Positions 1 to 8,414 of a stretch of 64,000 nucleotides of DNA are shown piece after piece. The stretch is from positions 1 to 64,000 of the forward strand of contig JAFRXD010000098.1 in NCBI GenBank assembly GCA_017441605.1, written 5' to 3'. The stretch's first letter is position 1, and every line of letters begins with the position of its first letter. The translations under genes were made by a program, and so were the position numbers. This DNA is from Thermoguttaceae bacterium. Its GTDB lineage: Bacteria > Planctomycetota > Planctomycetia > Pirellulales > Thermoguttaceae. The notes beneath the pieces were generated by a model. It did not search any database. It was not told the DNA's origin and was given only the letters and a program-made list of their open reading frames with translations.

Positions 1-1952
1 GACAGCGCGCGAAGTTCCCAAAAGACCGGCTTGGCGTCGTTCCACGCTTGGGTTTTGCGACTCTTCGTGTCGACGAGCGACGGGAAATCGTCTTGATAAC
101 CCGCGTAAGTCCAGCATAAAATGCACTTGCAACCGAACGACAACATCGAGTAGCACTGCCAGCGAAATTCCGTTTCGTTCGGGGTGCGTTTGCTCGGAAT
201 CCACGCGAACGTCTGGATAAAGCACCAGAACTCGCGATCGTATTCCCGAGCGACCGACGCGATGACGTTAATCGACTCGACGTAGTCGGCGTAGGTCGTC
301 TTCTTGTGCTCCCCGTTCCAATTGAGCGGGTAAATGTCGGTGCAAATGAATTTGGAGTCGAACTTCTCGCAGTACGACGCGCAATACTTTCTAAAGAGAT
401 CCGGGTCGGCGTCGTAATACTCGATCGCGGCGGCCCCGGCCCCGTATTTCAACTGCGCCGCGTTCGCGTACATTGGCAACAAGTTGATATAAGCCTCTTT
501 GCCCGTCGCTTTCTTATAGGGATTGCAAACGGCGGCGAGTTGGTCGTAAGAGTCGGTTCCAGGCTCGTCGACCACGAAACTACCGGTATAGTTCGGGAAA
601 TCGCAAAACTCCGCGTCCCCGACGAGCGGGCGACGATACGTCCCGTCGTTCACGTAAACCTCGACCCCGTATTTGTTCGCGACTCGCAAAAGCTCCGTCG
701 TCGGGATTCCTCCCATCGCGAGCAAGAAATCGAACCCGCAATCGGAGTAGGTCTTCATATAGTCGTCGTTAAAATCGTTGGGACGGAAGTTCCCCCACGC
801 CCCGATCCGAATTCGCTCGCGACCGAAATACTCCGGAGAAGGCCCCGCGTCGACGCTCGTCCCCAAACCGTCGCGGATCGCGGTCGTTAGGAGCGCCGCG
901 ATCTCTTCTCGAGTCTTGCCGTCGATTTGTTTCGCGGCGGCGGCGAGCTTTTGACCCGCGTCCCCGTAGTTCTCGTATTCCGCGAGTTTCGCCGCGAGCG
1001 CCGATTTCTCGGCGGCGGTCGGTTTGTCCTCGGGGCGGAATTTCCCGTTCTCGGCGGACATTAGCCCGCGCGCCAAGACAAAGCGAATCGCCAACTCGCT
1101 CGCGCGCCCCGCGAAATCGACCTCGCCGGTCGCCGAGCGCTTCTCAAGTTTGAACTCGCCCTTTTCGCGAACGCAATAAGTGGCGAAACCGTAGGACGTA
1201 ACGTCGCACAACGGCTCGACGCTCGAACCGTTCGCGCCGGATCGAACCAGAACGACCTCCTCGCGCGCGCCGTCGATCTTTTTGCCCAAAATCGGTTCCC
1301 CTTTCGGCAGGAAATCCTCGCGCTTGAACGATTCGTCCAGCGAGTTCCCGGGAATAACGCAGCGAATCCCGTCCGCGCTCACCGCCGTCGGAAGCGAATA
1401 GTCCGGCTCGTCGTCGGCGGCGTCGAGAAACGCTTTCGCGGCGGCTTCGGTCGGGAAAAAGCCGAGTCGGGAAATCGAGTATTTGGACGCGTCGTCGCTC
1501 GGGTTGGTCGGGTCGAAACGGAACGACGTTATCGTTCCTTTCCATTGCTTGTGGGAAAACGACCGCATATCGACGATCGCGTTTCGCCAGGCATTGTCCG
1601 GGACGACCTTAAAGGCGGAAAACGATTTGTCGGACAAACTCTTCAGTTCGTCGGTCGTAAAGAAAAGCCCGGCGGTCTCGATCGTCGAGGCGTATTTGTA
1701 CCTAACCGCGAAAAACGGGCGCTCCTCAGCCGAGAACGCGTCGTCTTTGGTCATGGGAACGCGAAACGTGCAATCGGTTCCGGTCGAGGTGATCGACGCG
1801 AGACCGAACTCGCGCGTCAAGAAGCCTTGACCAACCGAAACGTCCTCCGCGTCCTCCCCTTTATTAATAATCCACTCGGGCTCCCTCGCGAGAGCCGGAA
1901 CGACGACCGACGCCATAAGCGCGAGCGTCGACAAGGCGCGATAGAATCTCAT
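1..1952 (-). CDS. Secreted glycoside-hydrolase-like protein, cut by window edge
   Basis: The reading frame is open from an ATG at 1952 to the window edge, about 650 codons, so the C-terminus is missing. Residues 1-22 form a signal peptide (Arg near the start, hydrophobic core, ending in ALA). Residues about 25-180 look like a beta-rich ligand-binding region. A spacer follows, then a barrel-like half with motifs such as IGAWGNFRPNDF, FLLAMGG, FVVDEPG, ICTDIYPLNW and ILCWTYAGY, which resemble a (beta/alpha)8 glycosidase. The acid in VDEP is a plausible catalytic residue. I could not assign a GH family. A minus-strand promoter at 2023-2051 and an inverted repeat at 1979-1999 lie upstream, so the gene is probably regulated and is divergent from purE. 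It is a coding region with high confidence; the function is inferred. Confidence 0.75.
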   Translation of the reverse strand, partial: MRFYRALSTLALMASVVVPALAREPEWIINKGEDAEDVSVGQGFLTREFGLASITSTGTDCTFRVPMTKDDAFSAEERPFFAVRYKYASTIETAGLFFTTDELKSLSDKSFSAFKVVPDNAWRNAIVDMRSFSHKQWKGTITSFRFDPTNPSDDASKYSISRLGFFPTEAAAKAFLDAADDEPDYSLPTAVSADGIRCVIPGNSLDESFKREDFLPKGEPILGKKIDGAREEVVLVRSGANGSSVEPLCDVTSYGFATYCVREKGEFKLEKRSATGEVDFAGRASELAIRFVLARGLMSAENGKFRPEDKPTAAEKSALAAKLAEYENYGDAGQKLAAAAKQIDGKTREEIAALLTTAIRDGLGTSVDAGPSPEYFGRERIRIGAWGNFRPNDFNDDYMKTYSDCGFDFLLAMGGIPTTELLRVANKYGVEVYVNDGTYRRPLVGDAEFCDFPNYTGSFVVDEPGTDSYDQLAAVCNPYKKATGKEAYINLLPMYANAAQLKYGAGAAAIEYYDADPDLFRKYCASYCEKFDSKFICTDIYPLNWNGEHKKTTYADYVESINVIASVAREYDREFWCFIQTFAWIPSKRTPNETEFRWQCYSMLSFGCKCILCWTYAGYQDDFPSLVDTKSRKTQAWNDAKPVFWELRAL

Positions 1953-1978
1953 TTTGTCTCTCTTTCCGATGCGAATCG

Positions 1979-1999
1979 TTGCGAAAAAATATTTCGCAA
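1979..1999. promoter_or_regulatory. Inverted repeat, candidate operator in hydrolase leader
   Basis: TTGCGAAA and TTTCGCAA form perfect 8-bp arms around a 5-bp AT spacer. The repeat lies between the predicted minus-strand promoter (2023-2051) and the ATG at 1952, a position typical of a repressor operator. The regulator is unknown. Confidence 0.4.
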
Positions 2000-2022
2000 G
2001 TAAAATAACCGTTTGCGCCTCG

Positions 2023-2051
2023 ATTATAAACGATGCGAGGCGCGTTTTCAA
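2023..2051 (-). promoter_or_regulatory. Sigma70-type promoter of the hydrolase gene
   Basis: On the minus strand TTGAAA (2051-2046) is followed by a 17-bp spacer and a perfect TATAAT (2028-2023). Transcription would start near 2016 and run toward the ATG at 1952. Confidence 0.6.
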
Positions 2052-2074
2052 CGACCCTCCAACCGGAGATTGAC

Positions 2075-2602
2075 ATGAGCGAACAAAATATCCGCGTCGG
2101 CGTCCTAATGGGCAGCGACAGCGACTGGGACAAAATCAACGGCGTCGTTAAGGCGCTCGACGAATTTGGCGTCGGAAGCGAAGTCCGCGTGATGAGCGCG
2201 CACCGAACCCCGGAAAAGGTCTTGGAGTACGCCTCGACCGCGAAAGAGCGAGGACTGCGCGTCGTTATCGCCGCGGCGGGTGGGGCCGCGCATCTCGCCG
2301 GAGTCGTCGCCTCCCACACGACCTTGCCCGTGATCGGGATCCCGGTCAAAACCGACGTCATGGGCGGTCTCGACTCCCTCCTGTCGACCGTTCAAATGCC
2401 CGGCGACGTCCCCGTCGCGACGACCGGAATCGGCTCCGGAGGCGCGAGAAACGCCGGGATTCTCGCCGTTCAGATCCTCGCCCTTTCCGATCCCGAACTG
2501 GAGGAAAAGCTCGTCGACTACAAGCGAAAGCTCGTCGAAAAGATCGAGAAAAAAGACGACGCGTTCCAAGAGCGCCTTCGTCAAGAAAAAAGCGCGAAAT
2601 AA
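2075..2602 (+). CDS. purE: N5-carboxyaminoimidazole ribonucleotide mutase
   Basis: PurE isomerises N5-CAIR to CAIR in cytoplasmic de novo purine synthesis. The 175-residue product has the class I hallmarks: a phosphate-binding GSDSDW near residue 13, SAHRTP with the catalytic His near residue 43, and the glycine-rich AAGGAAHLAGVVASHT segment. Length is normal, with a short charged C-terminal helix. I chose the ATG at 2075 rather than the in-frame ATG at 2033 because a GGAG lies 7 bases upstream and the longer version would add 14 non-homologous residues. No purK is adjacent. The upstream gene is divergent and a coiled-coil gene follows. Confidence 0.95.
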   Translation: MSEQNIRVGVLMGSDSDWDKINGVVKALDEFGVGSEVRVMSAHRTPEKVLEYASTAKERGLRVVIAAAGGAAHLAGVVASHTTLPVIGIPVKTDVMGGLDSLLSTVQMPGDVPVATTGIGSGGARNAGILAVQILALSDPELEEKLVDYKRKLVEKIEKKDDAFQERLRQEKSAK

Positions 2603-2713
2603 AATTTAACGATTTTGCGTTTTCTTCTAGTTAAACCGATTTTCCTTGCCGATACTAATAAGCGGAGCCGCTTGGAGGCGGTTCGAAGCAAAGAAACAAG
2701 GAAATTTGAAATA

Positions 2714-3145
2714 ATGAACGCGACCGGCGAACAAAATCGAGAGCTCGTTGCGAGCGAGTCGGAGCTCGACAGGCGCGAAAGCGTTTTGAACGCGCGAATC
2801 GCCCGTTTCGAAGCGATTATGAGATCGCGAGCCGAAGATTTGGGAATCTCGACCCGCGCCGGAGCCTCGAGCGAGCTCGCGAAGAGAGCGGCGGAATTTG
2901 AAAAGATCGCCGACGCGATGGACGCGCGCGAGCGCAAGCTCGCGGAAATGGCGGCGTCGATTCGCGCCCAAGCGCTCGAGTTGGAGCAAAAGCGCGCCGA
3001 AACGGAGCAAATGATCCTGCGAATCGCCGAAGTTCGCGAGGAGCTCGACCAAAAGGAAAGAATGTTCGACGAGCGCTCGCGCCGAGCCCTTGAGGCGCTG
3101 CGAAGCCGCGTCGAGGAAGCCCGCGAAGCAAGCAAAGCCGCTTAA
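2714..3145 (+). CDS. Small coiled-coil protein, function unknown
   Basis: This 143-residue protein is almost entirely charged heptad-like helix, rich in Glu, Arg and Ala, with no signal peptide or membrane segment. It should form a long cytoplasmic coiled coil. The start at 2714 is preferred because AAGGA lies about 12 bases upstream and the residues before it (from 2615) look like untranslated leader. It follows purE by about 110 bp and ends at a strong terminator. Repetitive helices of this kind carry little family information, so no role is proposed. Confidence 0.75.
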   Translation: MNATGEQNRELVASESELDRRESVLNARIARFEAIMRSRAEDLGISTRAGASSELAKRAAEFEKIADAMDARERKLAEMAASIRAQALELEQKRAETEQMILRIAEVREELDQKERMFDERSRRALEALRSRVEEAREASKAA

Positions 3146-3173
3146 GCCCCATATTTTACCGTATCTTCCCAAT

Positions 3174-3212
3174 AAGGCCGCCCGAGAGTCCCCATTCGAG
3201 CGGCCTTTTTTT
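3174..3212 (+). terminator. Rho-independent terminator after coiled-coil gene
   Basis: AAGGCCGC (3174-3181) pairs with GCGGCCTT (3200-3207), followed directly by a run of seven T (3206-3212). Confidence 0.85.
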
Positions 3213-3279
3213 ACGTCTTACGATTATTACGCTCTTGTCGAACCGCGGCGGAAACGCGGACGACTCTTTCCAAGGGCCA

Positions 3280-3345
3280 GGGATTTTTTCCGGCGCGATT
3301 TATGGTATAATCGGGGATTTTTTCCACAGCGATTTGTGGTACAAT
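3280..3345 (+). promoter_or_regulatory. Tandemly duplicated extended -10 promoter upstream of dsbD
   Basis: Two 32-bp units (3280-3311 and 3314-3345) match at 27 positions. Each runs from GGGATTTTTTCC to an extended -10 box: TGGTATAAT in the first (-10 at 3306-3311) and TGGTACAAT in the second (-10 at 3340-3345). No good -35 box is visible, in keeping with extended -10 promoters. The second is about 68 bases from the dsbD start. Confidence 0.6.
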
Positions 3346-3412
3346 ACTGAAGATCGGACGAAGCCGTCGGGGTCGCTCGTTCGCGCGTTTTTCCTTTTTC
3401 TCGGACAAAGCA

Positions 3413-5455
3413 ATGGCAAGAATCGGCAAACCGTTTTTCTTCGCGCTTTCGCTCGTTTTGGCGCTCCTCGTCGCAATCTCGACCCCGAGCCTCGGGCAAG
3501 ACCTTTTCGGCGGCGGGTCGTCCCAGTACTCCTTTTCGCCAAAAGACTTCGCCTCCAGTCTTAAAACGACCTCGGAGCCCGACAAACAACTGACGGTCGT
3601 CGCGCGAGTCGCGCCGGTTCCGGAGTCGACCGCCGACGCTTGGCGCGAGTCGGGAAGCGAGCTCGTCGGATTCCTTTCGATCCAAACGAAAGTCGCCGAC
3701 GGTTGGCACATTTATTCCCCGACGCAAAAGACCGGCGGGCTCCCCACGACCTTCAAAGACCTGGAAATCGCCGCGCCCGAGGGAATCGAGCTTCGCGTCG
3801 GGGAAGTTCGGCTCGCCGGAGAGCCGACCCTCGCCAAGGATTTTGACGACAACCCGCTCGAAGAGCTGTTCGGAAACGTCGACTGGATCGCGCCGATCTA
3901 CGCGGCGACGGGGACGAGCGTCGAGCTCGCGGACGTATCGATCTCGGGCAAAGTCGACGCGCTCGCCTGCTCCGAGGGCGAAAACGGCGCCTGCTTCCCG
4001 CAAAAAGAGGAGTTCGAGGCCAAGTTCGAGGAATTCGACGCCGCGCCGATCCTCGAAAAGGTCAAAATCGCGCCCGCCGAGACCTCCGAACCCGACGCGA
4101 CCAAAGAGGCGCCCAACGAAGCGCCGACGTCCGACGACGATTCCGTCGCCGAAAGCAAAGCGTTCGCGTCCAACAATATAGCGCTGATTCTTCTCGTCGC
4201 GTTTTTGGGCGGGTTGATTCTCAATATCACGCCGTGCGTCCTGCCGGTCGTCGGGCTCAAAATCCTCTCGTTCTTCGAGCAAGCGGGGCGCGATCGTCGC
4301 GCGGCGCTTATGCTGAACGTCTGGTACGCGGTCGGCGTCCTAATCGTCTTCGGGATTCTCGCGGTCGCGAGCGTCGGATTGAGCTATCTCTTTACGCGAT
4401 CCCTCTTCCAGATTCTAATGAGCGCGATCGTTTTCGCGATGGCGCTGAGTCTGATCGGGGTGTGGGAACTCCAAGTCCCCGCCTTCCTCGGAGGGGAAAA
4501 GTCGACCGAACTGTCGTCGAAAGAGGGCCCCGTCGGCTCCGTTTTTAAAGGAATTATCACGACCCTCCTCGCGATCCCCTGCGGCGCCCCCCTGCTGAGC
4601 CCCGCGCTCGACTGGGCGGCGGAAACCTCGCGACAGGGGCACGTCGCGCTCGTCGTCGTCGTTTATCTCGTCATCGGGCTCGGAATGGCGTTTCCGTTCC
4701 TAGTCGCGGGGGCGTTTCCCGAACTCCTCAAATTCTTCCCGAAGCCGGGAGAATGGACCGAAACGTTCCGCAAAGCGATGGGCTACTTCCTCTTGCTCGC
4801 GGTCGTCTGGATTTTGTACTCCGCCCCGGTCGACTATTTGCTCCCGATCGTCGCCTTCCTCTTCGCGCTCTGGTTCGCCTGCTGGAACGTCGGTCGCAAT
4901 CAATGGGAAGTCGAAAATCCGAAAAAGAAAGTCGTCGGGTGGATCGTTTCGCTCCTCGTTCTGCTGGTCGTCGCGATCTTCTCCTTCGATTTCCCCGGCA
5001 ATCCGATCAAAACGACCCTGCGCTCGGCGAGCGAGGCGAAGCTGACCCGCTGGGCGATTCGCGCTCAGCGCGACGGGAAACTGACCCAAGAGCGCTGGGC
5101 CCTCTTCGACCGAGAGACCCTCGATCGCGAGCTCGCCAACGGGCGGGTCGTCGCCGTCGACTTCACCGCCGACTGGTGCATGAACTGCAAATTCCTGGAA
5201 CACACCATTTTGCACACCGACGAGATCCAGGCGAAATTCGACGAAAAGAACGTCCTAACCCTAACCGCCGACTGGACCAACCAAGACGCCAAGACCCCCG
5301 ACGTCCTCGCGATCAACGAGCTGCTCGACGCCAACGGAGCGCGGCAAGTCCCCGTCCTGATGATCTTTACCCCGAGCGCTCCCGACAAGCCGATCGTCCT
5401 GAGCGGGCTTTACACCAAAGACGCCCTGCTCGAGGCGCTCGATTCTATTAAGTAA
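3413..5455 (+). CDS. dsbD: Thiol:disulfide interchange protein DsbD-like
   Basis: DsbD carries electrons from cytoplasmic thioredoxin across the inner membrane to periplasmic oxidised thiols. The 680 residues show all three modules. First come a signal peptide (about 1-29) and an N-terminal DsbD-alpha-like domain with the paired cysteines C186 and C194. Then follows a polytopic region from about residue 253 with the conserved CVLP cysteine (C275) and a second one in IPCGAP. The C-terminal thioredoxin-like domain carries DWCMNCK (C589/C592). An Asp/Glu/Ser-rich linker (about 217-250) separates domains one and two. It is preceded by duplicated promoters and followed by thyX after 48 bp. The three cysteine pairs argue for an active protein; the exact partner is unknown. 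Confidence 0.9.
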   Translation: MARIGKPFFFALSLVLALLVAISTPSLGQDLFGGGSSQYSFSPKDFASSLKTTSEPDKQLTVVARVAPVPESTADAWRESGSELVGFLSIQTKVADGWHIYSPTQKTGGLPTTFKDLEIAAPEGIELRVGEVRLAGEPTLAKDFDDNPLEELFGNVDWIAPIYAATGTSVELADVSISGKVDALACSEGENGACFPQKEEFEAKFEEFDAAPILEKVKIAPAETSEPDATKEAPNEAPTSDDDSVAESKAFASNNIALILLVAFLGGLILNITPCVLPVVGLKILSFFEQAGRDRRAALMLNVWYAVGVLIVFGILAVASVGLSYLFTRSLFQILMSAIVFAMALSLIGVWELQVPAFLGGEKSTELSSKEGPVGSVFKGIITTLLAIPCGAPLLSPALDWAAETSRQGHVALVVVVYLVIGLGMAFPFLVAGAFPELLKFFPKPGEWTETFRKAMGYFLLLAVVWILYSAPVDYLLPIVAFLFALWFACWNVGRNQWEVENPKKKVVGWIVSLLVLLVVAIFSFDFPGNPIKTTLRSASEAKLTRWAIRAQRDGKLTQERWALFDRETLDRELANGRVVAVDFTADWCMNCKFLEHTILHTDEIQAKFDEKNVLTLTADWTNQDAKTPDVLAINELLDANGARQVPVLMIFTPSAPDKPIVLSGLYTKDALLEALDSIK

Positions 5456-5503
5456 ATAAGCGAAAACGAACGTCGCGCGACCGACGCGACGAAGGAGATC
5501 AAT

Positions 5504-6394
5504 ATGTCGTCGAACCAAGAGGCGCTGGAAAGGTTGCGCTGGAAGAAGTTCCCGGTTCTCAACGAGGGATTCGTCTGTCTCGTCGACGCGATGGGCTCGG
5601 ACGACGCGATCGTCCAGGCGGCGCGCGTAAGTTACGGCGCGGGCACAAAATCGGTCTCCGACGACCGAACCCTCCTTCGATACTTAATGCGCCATCGACA
5701 CTCGACCCCGTTCGAAATGGCGGAGGTCAAACTAATGATCCAAATCCCAATGGACGCGTGGCGACAATGGGTTAGGCACCGAACCGCCTCGATCAACGAA
5801 TACTCGACGCGATACTCCGTCGCGATCGACGCCGCGCAAACCACCGACCCGAGCGCCTGGCGCCTCCAGGCGACCTCCAATCGCCAAGGCAGCGACGGGT
5901 TCGCCGACGCGTCCCTCGGCGCGGAGCTAACCGCCTCGGAGACCGCGTTTCAGGAAAGCGCGAGAGCGCTGTACGAAAAGCGCGTCGAGCTCGGGGTCGC
6001 GCGAGAGCAGGCGCGAAAGGACCTGCCCCTGTCGACCTACACGCGCGCCTACTGGAAGTGCGACCTGCGCAACTTGTTCCATTTCCTGAGTCTGCGCATG
6101 GAAAAACACGCGCAGCTCGAGATTCGCGAGTACGCGACGATTATCGGCGAGGAAATCGTCAAACCGCTTTTCCCCAACGCGTACGAGGCGTTCGTCGACT
6201 ACGAGCTCGGCGCGGCGACCCTCTCGCGCCTAGAACAAGAGACGATCGCGCGCTTGGCGGCGGTGGGCAAAATCCCCGCCTCCCTCGCGGACGTTGAGGA
6301 ATGCGGCGACCCAAGCTGGCGCGGTTTGACCCGCTGCCGCGAACGGGACGAGGCGATCGAGAAACTCGTCAAACTTGGCTTGTTTAAAGAATAA
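5504..6394 (+). CDS. thyX: FAD-dependent thymidylate synthase ThyX
   Basis: ThyX makes dTMP from dUMP with methylenetetrahydrofolate and FAD/NADPH. The diagnostic signature RHRTASINEYSTRYS lies at about residues 91-105 and contains the RHRxxSxNExSxR pattern. The second half has the RKDLPLSTYT and NLFHFLSLR segments of the family. The length of 296 residues is slightly above the family norm. A strong AAGGAG sits 8 bases before the ATG. It probably shares a transcript with dsbD and the next gene, 12 bp downstream. Confidence 0.95.
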   Translation: MSSNQEALERLRWKKFPVLNEGFVCLVDAMGSDDAIVQAARVSYGAGTKSVSDDRTLLRYLMRHRHSTPFEMAEVKLMIQIPMDAWRQWVRHRTASINEYSTRYSVAIDAAQTTDPSAWRLQATSNRQGSDGFADASLGAELTASETAFQESARALYEKRVELGVAREQARKDLPLSTYTRAYWKCDLRNLFHFLSLRMEKHAQLEIREYATIIGEEIVKPLFPNAYEAFVDYELGAATLSRLEQETIARLAAVGKIPASLADVEECGDPSWRGLTRCRERDEAIEKLVKLGLFKE

Positions 6395-6405
6395 GGAGAA
6401 CGGAA

Positions 6406-7605
6406 ATGCGACGCGACTTTTTTCTCGCGGTTCCTTTTGTGGCGTTAATTTTCGGACTCTCGGCGGTTCGCGCGAACTGCGACGAGCCCGAAAACGACGT
6501 CGATCTTCCGCTAATTATCGCGACCGAGGACGACGAGCCCGAGGCGATCGAACCCGAGGCGCCGACCGAAGAGTCGGTTCCCGCCCCGGCGGTCGTCGAA
6601 TCGGACGACCTCCCCTCGCTGGAGCTTCCGGAAAGCGAATTGACGGAAGAGGAAATGAAGCGCCTATCGGAGCAGCCGCTCTTTAAGGAATTCGCGACGA
6701 CGGTCGACGAGCTGGCGCCTTTGCCGGAAAACGTCGATCCCGAGGTTCTCGACGCGCCCGGCGTGTCCCTCTTCCAGAACCATCTCCCGCAAAGCGTCGA
6801 GGTCGAAGCCCCCTCCCCCGAGCAAACCCTCGAATCGGCGTCGCAAGCGCTCGACGAGGTTCTCGAAATCGCGAGCGTCGATCTCGAATCGCTCAATTTG
6901 AGCGCGAAAGACCGAGCGACGATCGAGCGCCTCGACGAGGAAATTCAGCGCCTGTGCCCGTTGTGGATCGACGCCGAATTAAATCGCGCGCAAATCGGTC
7001 GCCGCGAGCTCGACTGGCGCCAATCGAGCGGCGTCCTCTACGCGACGAACGACCCCGCCCCGATCGATTGCGAAGTCAACGACTGGGCCCTCGCCCCCGA
7101 TTCCTTTTTCTTCTTCCAAGTCGTCGACCCGAACTCCGGCGAGACGTTCTACACTAAAGCCGGCGATTTCGTCACCTTGGAGCAATCGAATCTCCTCTCG
7201 GCGGGTCTGGTTCGCGGAGACCGGACCTATATGCTCTCGATCGAGCCGGGCAAAGTCGCCCCGACAGGCAACTCCTATCGCGTTCGGATCTTAAAGAACG
7301 GGCAAATCCAAGGCGTCGATATGGCGGATCGAATCGTTACCGACGTCTGGGTCGGAACGATCCCCCTCTTCGTCTTCGACAACCCCGCCCTCCTGCAATC
7401 CGACGACGGCGTCCTCTTTACCCCGACCCCTCATTCCGGCCAGCCCCAGCGCGTCGAACTGGGACCGGGGTCCAAAGTCGGCGTTCGTCAGCATAAACTC
7501 CTCCCCTCCAACGGCAAACCGGAAGAGATCTTCGCGCGAATCGTCGTCCTCTGCAAGTCGAAAAAACGCCTCGTCGAAATCTTGACGCAACCGCGACTGA
7601 AGTAG
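6406..7605 (+). CDS. Secreted protein with FlgF/FlgG-like rod-hook domain
   Basis: This 399-residue protein starts with a signal peptide (about 1-24) and an acidic, Pro/Glu-rich stretch (about 25-160). From about residue 170 it resembles flagellar rod/hook proteins of the FlgF/FlgG type: FFFFQVVDPNSGETFYTKAGDF matches the 'fFqv ... dG ... YTRaGdF' block, then come VGTIPLFVFDNPALL and a C-terminal LLPSNGKPEEIF similar to 'LE.SNV...'. Export would be by Sec rather than by the flagellar apparatus, which is unusual. It sits 12 bp after thyX, away from flagellar genes. A structural or envelope role is possible. The domain resemblance is by eye. Confidence 0.6.
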   Translation: MRRDFFLAVPFVALIFGLSAVRANCDEPENDVDLPLIIATEDDEPEAIEPEAPTEESVPAPAVVESDDLPSLELPESELTEEEMKRLSEQPLFKEFATTVDELAPLPENVDPEVLDAPGVSLFQNHLPQSVEVEAPSPEQTLESASQALDEVLEIASVDLESLNLSAKDRATIERLDEEIQRLCPLWIDAELNRAQIGRRELDWRQSSGVLYATNDPAPIDCEVNDWALAPDSFFFFQVVDPNSGETFYTKAGDFVTLEQSNLLSAGLVRGDRTYMLSIEPGKVAPTGNSYRVRILKNGQIQGVDMADRIVTDVWVGTIPLFVFDNPALLQSDDGVLFTPTPHSGQPQRVELGPGSKVGVRQHKLLPSNGKPEEIFARIVVLCKSKKRLVEILTQPRLK

Positions 7606-7648
7606 CGCTCGGCGCGAACTCGATTCCAATTCTCGAATAAACCGATCT

Positions 7649-7690
7649 CGACGCGCGCTTTCCAAGATGGCGCGCGTCGTTTCTTTTTGG
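7649..7690 (+). terminator. Rho-independent terminator after the FlgG-like gene
   Basis: A perfect 10-bp stem, CGACGCGCGC (7649-7658) with GCGCGCGTCG (7670-7679), is followed by a T-rich tail. It closes the dsbD-thyX unit. Confidence 0.8.
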
Positions 7691-7710
7691 CGCGTTTTCG
7701 CAAAACCCGC

Positions 7711-7760
7711 TTGACAAGTAAACGATCGTTTACTACAATAAAAAGTAAACGACCGTTCAC
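7711..7760 (+). promoter_or_regulatory. tetR promoter with two palindromic operators
   Basis: TTGACA (7711-7716), a 17-bp spacer and TACAAT (7734-7739) form a near-consensus promoter. The spacer holds a perfect 16-bp palindrome, GTAAACGATCGTTTAC (7718-7733). A second, imperfect copy, GTAAACGACCGTTCAC, lies at 7745-7760 over the expected start site. Repressor bound at either site would block RNA polymerase, so autoregulation by the TetR protein encoded directly downstream is likely. Confidence 0.85.
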
Positions 7761-7793
7761 CGAGAAAACCCATACGAAGGAGAACCGAGCCAA

Positions 7794-8414
7794 ATGACCG
7801 AAGCGAAAGAGCGAGTCCTCGCGGCGGCGCTCCGTCTGTTCGCGAAAAACGGCTACGCCGCGACGTCGACGAGCGATATCGCGCGCGAGCTCGGCGTTAC
7901 CAAAGGCGCGTTGTACAAGCATTTCGCGAGCAAGCGCGATATTTTCGAGAGCGTCTTGGCGAGGATGGAGGAGCGCGACGCGGAAAAGGCGCGCGAAAAC
8001 GATTTACCGGAAGGCGCGTTGAGCGAAATGGAGAGCGCCTATCGCGCCGTCTCGATCGACGATATCGTCGAGTTCGCGAGGGAAATGTTCCGGTACTGGA
8101 CGGGGGACGAATTCGCGAGCGCGTTTCGCAAAATGTTGACGATCGAGCAGTTCCGCGATCCGGAACTGGGCGCGCTTTACCAACAATACCTAGGCGCGGG
8201 TCCCCTCGGCTATACCGCCGACTTGTTAGCGAGTCTGGGCTTGTCGCGCCCAAAGGAGAGGGCGGTCGCGTTTTACGCGCCAATGTTTTTGCTGTTCGCG
8301 ATTTGGGACTCCGGCGCGCGAGCCGAAGCGACCTCGGCCCTCGACGCTCATTTGGAAGAGGCTCGCGAGGCGCTTAAAAAAGATTTGTCAAAGAGAGCGA
8401 GGAATAGACGATGA
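7794..8414 (+). CDS. TetR/AcrR-family transcriptional repressor
   Basis: The first 50 residues are a classical TetR DNA-binding domain: RVLAAALRLFAKNGY, TSTSDIARELGVTKGALYKHF and SKRDIF. The remaining 150 residues are the variable helical ligand-binding and dimer domain; no ligand can be read from it. The start is fixed by AAGGAG about 12 bases upstream. The stop overlaps the start of the acetyltransferase gene (ATGA), so the two are co-translated. The palindromes at 7718-7733 and 7745-7760 are its probable operators. This arrangement suggests a small-molecule-responsive self-repressed pair. Confidence 0.93.
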   Translation: MTEAKERVLAAALRLFAKNGYAATSTSDIARELGVTKGALYKHFASKRDIFESVLARMEERDAEKARENDLPEGALSEMESAYRAVSIDDIVEFAREMFRYWTGDEFASAFRKMLTIEQFRDPELGALYQQYLGAGPLGYTADLLASLGLSRPKERAVAFYAPMFLLFAIWDSGARAEATSALDAHLEEAREALKKDLSKRARNRR

